This document shows positions 6,541-14,462 of a stretch of 33,343 bases of DNA, piece after piece (position 1 is the stretch's first letter; each line of letters starts with the position of its first letter). The translations under genes were made by a program, and so were the position numbers. The notes below the pieces were generated by a model. It was not told where the DNA came from and did no database searches. It worked only from the letters and a program-made list of their open reading frames with translations. Where the stretch lies: positions 1 to 33,343 of the forward strand of contig UQKV01000021.1 of assembly GCA_900541665.1 (NCBI GenBank), given 5' to 3'. Origin of the DNA: an uncultured Collinsella sp. Its GTDB lineage: Bacteria; Actinomycetota; Coriobacteriia; Coriobacteriales; Coriobacteriaceae.

Positions 6541-8544
6541 TTAGACCAGGCGGCCGTTGATCGTCTTGGCGATCTCGGCGGCGTCGGTGGAACCCTTGAC
6601 AGTGGCACGGAAGTCCTCGTCCATGAGCGCCTCGGCGACCTTGGACAGGATCTTGAGGTGCGTGGTGCCGGCCTGTGCACCCGGGATAAGCAGAGCGATA
6701 GCCACATTGACGGGAGCGCCGTCCATGGTGTCCCAACCGGTCACACCGGACTCGTCCTTGACGACGATGACGGCAGCCTCGGTAATGGCGTCGGACTTGG
6801 CATGCGGGATGGCGAAGCCCTCCATCATGCCCGTGGTGCCCTCGGCCTCGCGGGCCAGGAAGGCGTTCATCACGGCGTCGGCGTCGCTTGCGATACCGGC
6901 CTTGACGGCCTGGTTGGAAACGAAACTCAGAGCCTCGTCACGAGAAGCGAAGTCCTCGGCGACAAAGACATTCTCGACCTTCACGAAGTCGGCAGCCTCG
7001 GCCTTGGGGGCCTCGACGGCAGCGGCCTCGGGGGCCTCAACCGGCTTGGCTGCAGGAGCGGCCTTCTGGTTCTTCTCGAAGTCGTACTTCTTGAAGGCCA
7101 CGAACAGGATGCCACCGACCACAGCACCGATGAGGATCGCGAGGACCCACAGCGGACCGTTCTCGACAACGGGCAGGACCAGGAAGCCACCGTGAGGCGC
7201 CGGATCGTGAACGTTGAACATAATGGTCAGGATCGAAGCGATAGAGGAACCGAGCATCATGATGGGCATGACGGGCCAGATGTTCTTGGTCATGAACGGA
7301 ATGGCGCCCTCGGTGATGTGGGTGCAACCAAGGATGAGGTTGACGACACCGGCGTCGTGATCCTCCTGGCTGAAGTACTTCTTACCGACAACGACGGCAA
7401 AGGTGGTGATCAGCGGCGGAACGATGCAGGCGGCGGAGACGGCAGCCATGAAGTTGGTGCCGAAGTTATAGGTATCGGTGCCAACACCGGCGGCCAGAGC
7501 CTCGGTGAGCATAGCGGTACCGGTGACGTAAGCAGCCTTGTTGACCGGGCCGCCCATGTCAAAGGCGCACATGCAGCCAATGGCAAGACCCAGGACAACG
7601 GCGCCAGAGGCGGACAGGCCCTTGAGGAAGTCCATCATGGCGGTGTTGATGGCAGCCATGGGGCCGGAAATACCGAGCATGACCAGGCCGACGATAGCCG
7701 TCGAGAACAGCGGGTACAGGAAGATAGCCTTAAGGCCGTCCAGGTTCTTGGGCAGACCGGCAAAGACCTTCTCGAGCAGCAGGATGACATAGCCGGCGAG
7801 GAAGCCGCCGACGATGCCGCCCAGGAAGCCGAAGCCCACGCCGGCGCCACCGGCGTCGATCATGCCAGTCTCGGCGTTAACAGGCAGGCCCTGGATGGCG
7901 ATCATACCGGCAACAAAGCCGGGGACGAGCGCCGGGCGCTTGCCGATGGATTCGGCGATGTAGGCGGAAAGCACCGGAACCATAAGGTTCATGGCGATGC
8001 CGCCGATGATCTTGAGCATCGCAGCAAAGCTGTTGTAGTCAGACGCCGTCGAATCGAAGGACGTAATGCCCCACAGGAATGAAACGGCGGTCAGGACACC
8101 ACCGGCAACGACGAAGACCAGCATATGGCTGACGCCGTTCATGAGGTGCTTATAGATGACGTGGCCGATGGACTCCTTCTCCTCGACTTCGTCCTCGACA
8201 TCGGCAGCGGCTGCAACCGTGCTGTCGCCCTTGGCGGCGAGCGCGCGGTCAATCAGCTTGCCGGCGGCCTCAACGGACAGGGCCTTGGAAACGCCAACGG
8301 AAACCATGGGCTTGCCGGCGAAACGCTCAGCCTGGACATCCTTATCGGCTGCGACGACAACGGCCTTGGCACCAGCGATCTCACTCTTGGTGAGCTCGTT
8401 CTCGACACCGACCTGGCCATGAGTCTCAACCTTAATGGTCAGACCGCGCTCGGCAGCTGCCTTCTCCAGCGCCTCCTTAGCCATGAAGGTGTGCGCAATG
8501 CCGGTCGGGCAACCGGTGGCGGCGATGATGTCAAACTTAGCCAT
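6541..8544 (-). CDS. fruA: fructose-family PTS permease, EIIB-EIIC-EIIA fusion
   Basis: An integral membrane sugar transporter that takes up fructose and phosphorylates it, normally to fructose 1-phosphate, using phosphate from HPr. The 667-aa protein is ordered IIB, IIC, IIA. IIB (about 1-100) has the phosphocysteine motif ATGCPTGIAHT with C12. IIC (about 125-480) has many hydrophobic segments and ends near the conserved GAIPF stretch. An Ala/Pro/Glu-rich linker (about 495-520) leads to IIA with AIPHAK and phosphohistidine H581. The Firmicute fructose EII is more often ordered A-B-C, so this order is notable. The start at 8544 follows GGAGGG by 5-6 nt. The gene is divergent from an RpiR regulator, and downstream lie ptsH, ptsI and two FruK-like kinases, which supports fructose as substrate; mannose or a related hexose remains possible. 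Confidence 0.92.
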   Translation of the reverse strand: MAKFDIIAATGCPTGIAHTFMAKEALEKAAAERGLTIKVETHGQVGVENELTKSEIAGAKAVVVAADKDVQAERFAGKPMVSVGVSKALSVEAAGKLIDRALAAKGDSTVAAAADVEDEVEEKESIGHVIYKHLMNGVSHMLVFVVAGGVLTAVSFLWGITSFDSTASDYNSFAAMLKIIGGIAMNLMVPVLSAYIAESIGKRPALVPGFVAGMIAIQGLPVNAETGMIDAGGAGVGFGFLGGIVGGFLAGYVILLLEKVFAGLPKNLDGLKAIFLYPLFSTAIVGLVMLGISGPMAAINTAMMDFLKGLSASGAVVLGLAIGCMCAFDMGGPVNKAAYVTGTAMLTEALAAGVGTDTYNFGTNFMAAVSAACIVPPLITTFAVVVGKKYFSQEDHDAGVVNLILGCTHITEGAIPFMTKNIWPVMPIMMLGSSIASILTIMFNVHDPAPHGGFLVLPVVENGPLWVLAILIGAVVGGILFVAFKKYDFEKNQKAAPAAKPVEAPEAAAVEAPKAEAADFVKVENVFVAEDFASRDEALSFVSNQAVKAGIASDADAVMNAFLAREAEGTTGMMEGFAIPHAKSDAITEAAVIVVKDESGVTGWDTMDGAPVNVAIALLIPGAQAGTTHLKILSKVAEALMDEDFRATVKGSTDAAEIAKTINGRLV

Positions 8545-8565
8545 GTGTCCCTCCTTCTTGAGTAC

Positions 8566-8581
8566 AGCGCCCGCGGGCGCT
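8566..8581. other. 16-bp perfect GC palindrome in fruA leader
   Basis: AGCGCCCG followed directly by CGGGCGCT lies 20 nt upstream of the fruA start, just before the ribosome binding site. A second small hairpin (ACGCGC/GCGCGT, about 8589-8606) is next to it. They may act in the mRNA leader or as a DNA site; function is unknown. Confidence 0.45.
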
Positions 8582-8620
8582 CCCCTACACGCGCTTCGAT
8601 GCGCGTTTTTCCACAACTGA

Positions 8621-8649
8621 AAGATACCAACCTACCGTCCGCGTGAGAA
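8621..8649 (-). promoter_or_regulatory. weak candidate fruA promoter
   Basis: Minus-strand TTCTCA (8644-8649) and TATCTT (8621-8626) have a 17-nt spacer and each match the consensus at four of six bases. The palindromes at 8672-8700 lie just upstream, a place suited to an activator or repressor. Confidence 0.3.
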
Positions 8650-8671
8650 GAGACAAGGTGCAATTCTCCGG

Positions 8672-8709
8672 TGAAAGGTTCTTTCATAACCGTAAACGGT
8701 AGGTGAAAG
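8672..8709. promoter_or_regulatory. palindrome cluster between fruA and rpiR, putative operator
   Basis: TGAAAG-GTT-CTTTCA (8672-8686) is a perfect 6-3-6 palindrome. It is followed by ACCGT-AA-ACGGT (8689-8700), a perfect 5-2-5 palindrome, and a third TGAAAG half-site at 8704-8709. They sit in the 272-bp gap between the divergent fruA and RpiR-type regulator genes, where an autoregulatory operator is expected. The sequence is seen; binding by this regulator is inference. Confidence 0.5.
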
Positions 8710-8762
8710 TTTACCATCAACAATTGAAACGGCAAGGTGTATCTTGTAATTGGAAATGCCCG

Positions 8763-8768
8763 TATACT
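8763..8768 (+). promoter_or_regulatory. candidate -10 box for the RpiR regulator
   Basis: TATACT lies 48 nt upstream of the regulator start codon, downstream of the palindrome cluster. The -35 region at normal spacing is poor (TATCTT). Confidence 0.35.
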
Positions 8769-8816
8769 ATGGCATTGCAAATCAAATTAGATTTTCATGC
8801 CAACCAGGAGCCATCC

Positions 8817-9674
8817 ATGACCGATAGTAGCAAGAGCGCACTTTCCCTCATTAGCACCCACCAGGGATACAGCGAGTCCGAGCAGCGCATTGTCGACTAT
8901 ATATTGGAGCACCAGTCCGAGGCGCCGCGCCTCACGGCAGCTCAGCTCTCGCGAGCCGCCGCCACGTCAGAGGCGACCGTTTCGCGCTTCTGCCGCAAGC
9001 TGGGCTTTGGTAGCTTCCGCAGCTTTCAGTTTTCGTTGGCGAGGGATTTGGAAAGCCAGCGCAACGAGGGCCTGACTGACGAGGTCTCGCTCGACAATAT
9101 GGAGCAGAGCCTCAAGAACATCTTGGCTGCCAAGGTGAGTGAGCTTAATGCGACCATCGACGGGATCGACCACGATACGCTGGCGGCTGTTGTGCATGCC
9201 CTTAAGCATGCAGGGGTTATTGAGTTTGCGGCTGTGGGCAATACCAACGCGGTCGCGCTCGATGCGACGTTTAAGTTTTCGCAGCTGGGCCTGCGCTGCA
9301 TGGCGAGCACCATTAGCGAGACATCAATCGGCTTTGCGCTTACGTTGCGCCCGGGTGACGTTATCGTGCTAATCTCAAACTCTGGCAAATCGCGCCGACT
9401 GAATCGCATGGCAAAAGCGGCTCGCGACTGCGGCGCAACCGTGGTCGTCATCAGCAGCGATAGCAAGTCTCCACTTGCGCGCCTCGCCGACTACACCTTT
9501 AATACCGTCAATCACGAAGCGTTGCTGACAACGGGTGACTTCGCGTTCTCCAAGATCAGCGCCACGATGATCATCGAAGTCATCTACAACTTCCTGCTGC
9601 CCGAGATTAAAGACGCGCGTGAGCATATCAGCTACTACGAGGAGCTCATCCAGCCGGATAAGGTCGTTGAGTAG
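8817..9674 (+). CDS. MurR/RpiR-family transcriptional regulator
   Basis: A 285-aa sugar-phosphate-responsive regulator. The N-terminal part (about 1-80) is an RpiR-type helix-turn-helix with SEQRIVDYILEH and LSRAAATSEATVSRFCRKLGFGSF. The C-terminal part (about 120-260) is a SIS domain, with GNTNAVALDATFKFSQLG and the sugar-phosphate-binding loop VLISNSGKSRR. SIS domains of this family bind phosphosugars, so fructose 1-phosphate or a related hexose phosphate is a reasonable ligand here. The start at 8817 follows AGGAG by 6 nt; longer in-frame starts upstream run through the control region and are rejected. It is transcribed away from fruA and is followed by a bidirectional terminator. Whether it activates or represses fruA cannot be told from sequence. 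Confidence 0.92.
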   Translation: MTDSSKSALSLISTHQGYSESEQRIVDYILEHQSEAPRLTAAQLSRAAATSEATVSRFCRKLGFGSFRSFQFSLARDLESQRNEGLTDEVSLDNMEQSLKNILAAKVSELNATIDGIDHDTLAAVVHALKHAGVIEFAAVGNTNAVALDATFKFSQLGLRCMASTISETSIGFALTLRPGDVIVLISNSGKSRRLNRMAKAARDCGATVVVISSDSKSPLARLADYTFNTVNHEALLTTGDFAFSKISATMIIEVIYNFLLPEIKDAREHISYYEELIQPDKVVE

Positions 9675-9704
9675 GTTTTGCAGGGTTCGCTGGCTACCTG
9701 GCAC

Positions 9705-9856
9705 AAAACTATGCCGGTTTACTACGATGAAACAGGAATATACGACCACATTGCGTTTTAAAAGAAAACCGCAGGCGTTCTACCTGCGGTTTTCTTTTTG
9801 CAATTATTCCTGTGCTCGAGCTATGCCGATTCATCGTAGTAAACCGGCATAGTTTT
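9705..9856. repeat. nested inverted-repeat element with perfect 27-bp outer arms
   Basis: The outer arms, 9705-9731 and 9830-9856, are perfect 27-bp reverse complements; each contains CTATGCCGG and TTTACTACGATGAA on one strand. Inside are a second stem (ACAGGAATA, 9732-9740, with its complement at about 9805-9813) and a 16-bp terminator hairpin (9760-9798). The right arm also forms a small hairpin by itself, CTATGCCG (9821-9828) with CGGCATAG (9845-9852). No transposase is encoded. It looks like a palindromic repeat or non-autonomous element inserted around the terminator; copy number elsewhere is unknown. Confidence 0.75.
9760..9799. terminator. bidirectional terminator between rpiR-type gene and recN
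   Basis: A perfect 16-bp stem (9760-9775 with 9783-9798, core AACCGCAGG/CCTGCGGTT) with a 7-nt loop has a T-rich 3' side on both strands (TTTTCTTTTT on plus, TTTTCTTTTA on minus). It can end the RpiR-type gene from the left and recN from the right. Confidence 0.88.
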
Positions 9857-9931
9857 CTAACAGTCGGGCCAGACAAGCAAGCGGCGGGACAACAATTACC
9901 GATATCCCCCCCCCAACACCGCCGGCTCATT

Positions 9932-11560
9932 CTAGCCTCGCGCTTCTTCAAGCATCTGCTTGGCATGCGCCAAGCTCGCCTCCGATTGATCGCCGCTCAA
10001 CATACGGGCGATCTCGGCGGTACGCGCTTCGCCGGTTACCTCGTCCAAATGCGTCTGGGGAACATCGCCCGGTTCCTTGCTGACGACATAATGCTTGTCG
10101 GCCATGACGGCAACCTGCGCCAAGTGGGTTACGACAATCACCTGATGCGTAGCGGCGAGATCTGTCAGCACGCCCGCAAGTGCACGCGCCGTGGAGCCAC
10201 CGACACCAGCATCGACCTCGTCAAACACCAACGTATCAACACCGTCCGCGTTACCGAGGACAACCTTGCTTGCCAGCATGACGCGGCTGAGCTCGCCGCC
10301 CGACGCAATGCGGCGAAGGGGACGTGGCGTCAAGCCGGCACCGCTGCGGTATAGCAGCTCGTAGCTCGAAGGACCAACGGGCGTCCACTCAGCACGGGGA
10401 AGATCGCGCGACTCCCAGACGAGCTCGGCACTACCCATCTCCAAGCGCGCCATCTGGCGGCCAACCTCGTGGCAGAAGCGCGGGGCCGCCGTATTGCGAG
10501 CGCGCTTAAGTGCCTTGGCAGCGGCAAACAACTCGCGCTCAGCGCTCCCGAGTGCCTCACGCGCCTTTTTGATCTGCTCATCGCCATCATCGACCAGGGA
10601 CAGCAGCTCTTGCGAGCGATCGCGCATAGCAAAAACATCGTCCATGGTGGGACCCCACTGACGCAACAGGCCCTTGAGGTCGGAATACCGCTCACGCATG
10701 CGAGCGAGCTCGCGCGGGTCGAAGGCGACGCCATCGCGATAGGCACGAAGCTCGTTCGCGCAATCCTCAAGGGAGATGCAGGCATCCGAAAGCGCATCGG
10801 CAATGTCGCCCAGTTTGCGATCGACGGTAGCCATACGGGAAAGCTCTGCCACGGCGCTGTTCACGGCATCGAGCGCTCCCCCTTCGGAGGCAAGCGATGC
10901 ATGGGCATCATTGGCCGTGGCAACCAGTACCTCGGCATGTTCGGAGCGCGGCAGCAGTTCCTCGAGTTCCTCATACTCGCCCGGCTTGGGGTCGACCTCG
11001 CCGATGCGCTCGAGGGCAAAGCGCGCCTCCTCGACGCGGCTCCCCTGCGCACGCGAGGCCTCTTCGACACGTCGAACCTCCTTGGCGGCAGCACGCGATG
11101 CCTTAAAGCAGGCGCGGTACGCATCCAGCGCCTCGAGCGCAGAGCGTCCCGCCCAGGCATCGACCATCGCAACGTGATGCGCCGGGTCGAGCAAGCGCTG
11201 ATGCTCGTGTTGGCCGCACAGATCCATCATCACGCCAACGCGCTCCGAAAGCTCGCGCACACTGGCGATGCGACCGTCAATCTTCACGCGGCTGCGGCCC
11301 TCGGCAGAAAGGCTGCGCTGTACGGTGAACCCCTCCGTGTCGTGCGGCCCGTCGAAGAGTCGCGCCTCGACGCTCGCCAGTGCCTCGCCCTCGCGCACCG
11401 TCGACGAATCCGCACGCTCGCCCAAAATAAGCTTGAGGGCCGAGAGCAGCGCGGTCTTGCCGGCACCGGTCTCGCCAGTCAGGACAGTCAGGCCGGCACT
11501 CGGCACCAGCGTCGCCTCGCGAATGAGTGCAATGTTAGAAACCTGCAGCTCATCGATCAT
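9932..11560 (-). CDS. recN: DNA repair protein RecN
   Basis: An SMC-like ATPase that gathers broken DNA ends during double-strand break repair. The 542-aa protein has Walker A GETGAGKT (29-36), a long charged central coiled-coil region, the ABC signature SGGELSRVM and Walker B DTLVFDEVDAGVGG, followed by the D-loop and VTHLAQVA. Length is close to the family norm of 550-570. The ATG at 11560 has GGAG 6 nt upstream, and the gene overlaps the nadK end by 11 nt, indicating translational coupling. It is the last gene of the efp-to-recN operon; the terminator at 9760-9799 lies beyond a nearby 9-base C tract. Placement after tlyA and nadK is a conserved arrangement in Gram-positive bacteria. Confidence 0.95.
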   Translation of the reverse strand: MIDELQVSNIALIREATLVPSAGLTVLTGETGAGKTALLSALKLILGERADSSTVREGEALASVEARLFDGPHDTEGFTVQRSLSAEGRSRVKIDGRIASVRELSERVGVMMDLCGQHEHQRLLDPAHHVAMVDAWAGRSALEALDAYRACFKASRAAAKEVRRVEEASRAQGSRVEEARFALERIGEVDPKPGEYEELEELLPRSEHAEVLVATANDAHASLASEGGALDAVNSAVAELSRMATVDRKLGDIADALSDACISLEDCANELRAYRDGVAFDPRELARMRERYSDLKGLLRQWGPTMDDVFAMRDRSQELLSLVDDGDEQIKKAREALGSAERELFAAAKALKRARNTAAPRFCHEVGRQMARLEMGSAELVWESRDLPRAEWTPVGPSSYELLYRSGAGLTPRPLRRIASGGELSRVMLASKVVLGNADGVDTLVFDEVDAGVGGSTARALAGVLTDLAATHQVIVVTHLAQVAVMADKHYVVSKEPGDVPQTHLDEVTGEARTAEIARMLSGDQSEASLAHAKQMLEEARG

Positions 11561-12410
11561 GACGGACTCCGTAGAATACGCGGCTCACCGAGTTATAGAA
11601 GCTCTCGGGGCCATAATCGAGCAGCAGCACATCTCCGGGCCCGCGACGCACAGCCACGCTCTCGACCGTGCCATCGCAGGTAATAAACTGTCCGTCGATG
11701 GCGATAGCCGGCACGCTCGGGCGATCATCGGACATAAAGATCTCAACGACATCACTCGGCGAAGTCAAGAAAGCGCGAGCCTGAATGGTATGTGGAGCGA
11801 TGGGCACGCAGACCATGCCCGTGTAATCGGGGCTCACGATGGGGCCACCGGCGCTGAGCGCGTAACCCGTAGAACCAGTCGCCGTGGACACGACCACACC
11901 GTCGCCACGCAGTCGGTCGATATGGTGGCCCGACACCGTGATGTCGAACTCGACCATATCGGACAGCGGACCTCGGGTAAGCGCCATGTCGTTGAGGGCG
12001 AACGTGCGCACGACATCCTTCGTACCGTCTTCGCGCACGGACACGATATCCGCAGCGATGGTGGCGCGACGGCTCACATGAAGCTCGCCGGACAGGGCGT
12101 CGCTTACGACCTGCAGAATGTCGCGCTCCTCGGGACTCGCAGCAGTTAAAAAGCCCAGGTGACCATAGGAAAGACCGAGGATAGGAATCTCGCGATGGTT
12201 GAGGATGCGGGCAGCGCGCAGCAACGTACCGTCACCGCCGAGCGTAATGACCAGATCGGAGCCGTCAATATCAGGCGTGCTTTGAATCTTCGATCGCTGG
12301 TCGGCAGCCCATGCGACCTCATAGCCCTGGCGCGTCAGCCAAAGCTCGAGTATCAGGCCGCTCTCGACCGCCTCTTGCTTGTAGTAATTGGGAACCAGAA
12401 AGACCTTCAT
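11550..12410 (-). CDS. nadK: NAD kinase
   Basis: Phosphorylates NAD to NADP, using ATP or polyphosphate. The 286-aa protein has the GGDGTLL motif (58-64), the downstream NDMAL segment (where many homologues have NE) and the signature GDGVVVSTATGSTGYALSAGGPI, with conserved SPDYTGMVCVPIAPHTIQARA after it. The length is normal for the bacterial family. The ATG at 12408-12410 shares four bases, ATGA, with the tlyA stop codon, and its own stop lies inside the start of recN, so three genes are translationally coupled. No separate ribosome site is obvious, which fits coupling to tlyA. Confidence 0.95.
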   Translation of the reverse strand: MKVFLVPNYYKQEAVESGLILELWLTRQGYEVAWAADQRSKIQSTPDIDGSDLVITLGGDGTLLRAARILNHREIPILGLSYGHLGFLTAASPEERDILQVVSDALSGELHVSRRATIAADIVSVREDGTKDVVRTFALNDMALTRGPLSDMVEFDITVSGHHIDRLRGDGVVVSTATGSTGYALSAGGPIVSPDYTGMVCVPIAPHTIQARAFLTSPSDVVEIFMSDDRPSVPAIAIDGQFITCDGTVESVAVRRGPGDVLLLDYGPESFYNSVSRVFYGVRHDR

Positions 12411-13210
12411 AGCGTTGCAGCTTTCTCGCTCAAAACCGATACCTGGGATTGCAGCTCATCGTCGGTACGTCCGCCGGGGGCACACCTCATGCCGTACAGG
12501 AAAAACTCAACGTTGCCCTTGGCACCATGAATGGGTGACACGCACACATCGACCGGGAACAGCCCCTTGGCAGCAAAGAGTTCAACTGCCGCAACGAGTG
12601 TATCGCGGCGCACGGTGGGATCGGTCACAATGCCGCCCTCGCCCACCAGCGCCGCCGGAGCTTCAAACTGCGGCTTTACGAGCGTGCAGAATGCACCCGT
12701 AGGCACCAGGCACGCCAGTACCGCATCGATAATGTTCGCGATGCTGGTAAACGAGACATCACACACAGCCAGGTCGATGGCGCCGGCATAGCCAAGCTCA
12801 GGCAGCTGCGTCACGTTTGTGCGCTCATGCAGCGTCACGCGATCGTCCTGACGCAACGACCAATCGAACTGGGCGCGACCCACGTCCACAGAGACAACGG
12901 TCGCAGCTCCGCGCTTGAGCAGGCAATCGGTAAAACCCCCGGTAGAGCAGCCCACATCCAAACAGGCAAGGCCCGTCGGATTGATACCAAACGCATCAAG
13001 CGCGCCTTCGAGCTTAAGACCGCCGCGGCCAACATAGGGAATGCGCCCCTTCACGTGCAGCGGCAGCCCAGGCATCACCTTAAGACCCGGCGAAGTCAAG
13101 CGCTCACCGCCACTCGAGACCAAGCCGGCCATAAGAGTGCGAAGGGCATCCGCGCGATCGGCGCAGATGCCCTGTGAAATCAGTTCGTCATCAAGACGCA
13201 CGCGTTTCAT
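12407..13210 (-). CDS. tlyA: TlyA-family rRNA 2'-O-methyltransferase
   Basis: TlyA proteins methylate ribose in 16S and/or 23S rRNA and some have been reported as hemolysins; the rRNA role is better founded. The 267-aa protein has an N-terminal S4 RNA-binding domain (about 1-60) and an FtsJ/RrmJ-type methyltransferase domain with the SAM-binding motif LDVGCSTGGFTDCLL. Residues consistent with the K-D-K-E catalytic set appear in GGLKLEGAL, AVCDVSF, LVKPQFE and NVEFFLY. MKRVRLDDEL at 13210 matches the usual family N-terminus; starts 9 or 12 nt further upstream (ATG 13219, TTG 13222) are possible, since no clear ribosome site decides. It follows xseB by 35 nt and overlaps nadK by 4 nt. Confidence 0.92.
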   Translation of the reverse strand: MKRVRLDDELISQGICADRADALRTLMAGLVSSGGERLTSPGLKVMPGLPLHVKGRIPYVGRGGLKLEGALDAFGINPTGLACLDVGCSTGGFTDCLLKRGAATVVSVDVGRAQFDWSLRQDDRVTLHERTNVTQLPELGYAGAIDLAVCDVSFTSIANIIDAVLACLVPTGAFCTLVKPQFEAPAALVGEGGIVTDPTVRRDTLVAAVELFAAKGLFPVDVCVSPIHGAKGNVEFFLYGMRCAPGGRTDDELQSQVSVLSEKAATL

Positions 13211-13245
13211 GAATGCCATCAACCATTCGTATCCGGAGATGCGGC

Positions 13246-13485
13246 CTAGCTATCCTGGGATTCGTTTGCCGCATCCTCATCATATTCCTGCTCGAGCTTG
13301 TCGGCCTCACGCGGCGTAAGCTCAAACTTGTCGACCATATCGACCGCGCGGGAGCCCAGCTCTATCGCTTCGTCAAACAAATCGAGCGAACGTTCCAAGG
13401 AGGTATCCTTGGAACGAACGGTAGCGATGATCTGGTCCAAGCGGTCCGAGATCTCGTCGAAGTTGCGGACGGAACCCTCTGGCAT
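13246..13485 (-). CDS. xseB: exodeoxyribonuclease VII small subunit
   Basis: The small subunit of exonuclease VII, which degrades single-stranded DNA together with XseA. The 79-aa protein shows the family pattern FDEISDRLDQIIATVRSKDTSLERSLDLFDEAIELG and an acidic C-terminus. AGGAG lies 5 nt before the ATG, overlapping the end of nusB, and the two genes are 2 nt apart. The large-subunit gene xseA, which often sits just upstream, is not here or anywhere in the window, so xseB is separated from its partner. Confidence 0.93.
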   Translation of the reverse strand: MPEGSVRNFDEISDRLDQIIATVRSKDTSLERSLDLFDEAIELGSRAVDMVDKFELTPREADKLEQEYDEDAANESQDS

Positions 13486-13487
13486 AG

Positions 13488-14072
13488 CTACTCCTCGACG
13501 GAGTCGACAACAGCCTCGGCGGCGTCCGCATCCTCGGCCAGCACGCCGGCCTCAGCCTGGGCAACCGCAACCTTGGCGGCAGCCTCGGCAGCCTGGGCCT
13601 CCTCGCGAGCGCGATCTTCGGCCAGCAGCTCTTGGTACAGGTCCTCGCCCGGCAGCTCCTCGCTGCGAGCGATCTTGCCCAGCACGCCGTTGACGAACGA
13701 CGCGGACTGGTCGGTGCCATAGGCCTTGGCAAGCTCGACGGCCTCGTTGATTACGATGGCGTCCGAGACCTCCTCGTCGGTGAGGAAACGCATCTCGTAA
13801 ACGGCGATACGCAGCAGATTGCGGTCGGCGCCGGGCATGCGCATAAGATCCCAGTTCTTGGCAACGGAGCGCAGAGCGCAGTCGATGCGATCGATATGCT
13901 CATAGGCACCGCGGCACAGCTCCAGCGCATAGGGATCGAGGGGACCCTTCGAGATCAGGAAATCACCCTCGAGGACGCGCTCGAGCGGGCTGTCCGTGGC
14001 CTCGGCCTGGAACAGCAGCTGCAGCGCCTGACTGCGGGCAAGCGTACGCCCGCGATAAACCTTAAGGCTCAA
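13488..14072 (-). CDS. nusB: transcription antitermination factor NusB with acidic C-terminal tail
   Basis: NusB binds boxA RNA with NusE (ribosomal S10) and supports rRNA transcription antitermination. Residues about 1-145 match the all-helical NusB fold: RTLARSQALQLLFQAE at the start, then MRMPGADRNLLRIAVYEM and VINEAVELAKAYGTDQSASFVNGVLGKI. The remaining 45-50 residues are an Ala/Glu-rich extension not part of the usual 130-150 aa protein. It follows the Asp23-family gene by 3 nt, with its ribosome site in that gene's end, and precedes xseB by 2 nt. Confidence 0.94.
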   Translation of the reverse strand: MSLKVYRGRTLARSQALQLLFQAEATDSPLERVLEGDFLISKGPLDPYALELCRGAYEHIDRIDCALRSVAKNWDLMRMPGADRNLLRIAVYEMRFLTDEEVSDAIVINEAVELAKAYGTDQSASFVNGVLGKIARSEELPGEDLYQELLAEDRAREEAQAAEAAAKVAVAQAEAGVLAEDADAAEAVVDSVEE

Positions 14073-14075
14073 AGG

Positions 14076-14438
14076 TTACTCCTTGGGGAAAACGAGACCG
14101 TCGATGCAAACGTCAACGCGCTCGACCTCGACGCCCACCTGAGCATCGATGGCGGCGACCACGGCGGCGCGAACGGCCTCGGCGAGTTTCTTGAACGGAT
14201 AGCCAAAGAACACCACGACACGCACGGTGAGTGCGAGCTTGTCGCCAACGACCTCGGCCTCGACCGCCGGCTCGGAAGCCGGGGCCTTGGACGAAAGCAT
14301 CATGGAGACAAGGTTGGTGGCAAGGTCCTTGACGCCAACGGAGGCGATGCCCTCGACATCCGACACGGCGCGCGAGACGATGGCGGTCAGAACATCGGGC
14401 GAAATGCCGATGCCGTCAATCTTGATTTCCTGGGGCAT
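14076..14438 (-). CDS. Asp23/Gls24 family envelope-stress protein
   Basis: A 120-aa member of the Asp23/Gls24 (DUF322) family, whose members attach to the cell envelope or respond to alkaline and other stress in Gram-positive bacteria. It shows the family pattern ISPDVLTAIVSRAVSDVEGIASVG at 11-36 and the C-terminal VVFFGYPFKKLAEAVRAAVVAAI helix region. It has no signal peptide or membrane segment. AGGAGG lies 4 nt before the ATG. It lies between efp (24 nt upstream) and nusB, the usual place for this family in many Gram-positive genomes, where its precise role is unknown. Confidence 0.88.
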   Translation of the reverse strand: MPQEIKIDGIGISPDVLTAIVSRAVSDVEGIASVGVKDLATNLVSMMLSSKAPASEPAVEAEVVGDKLALTVRVVVFFGYPFKKLAEAVRAAVVAAIDAQVGVEVERVDVCIDGLVFPKE

Positions 14439-14462
14439 GAGTCCTCCTAGAAGAGTTGGTTG

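Noticed and set aside
9709..9966. Short reading frames across the 27-bp inverted repeat with CRFTTMNRHS-like peptides
   Set aside because: The matching peptides come from the repeat arms themselves and the frames cross a terminator hairpin. No start signal was found.
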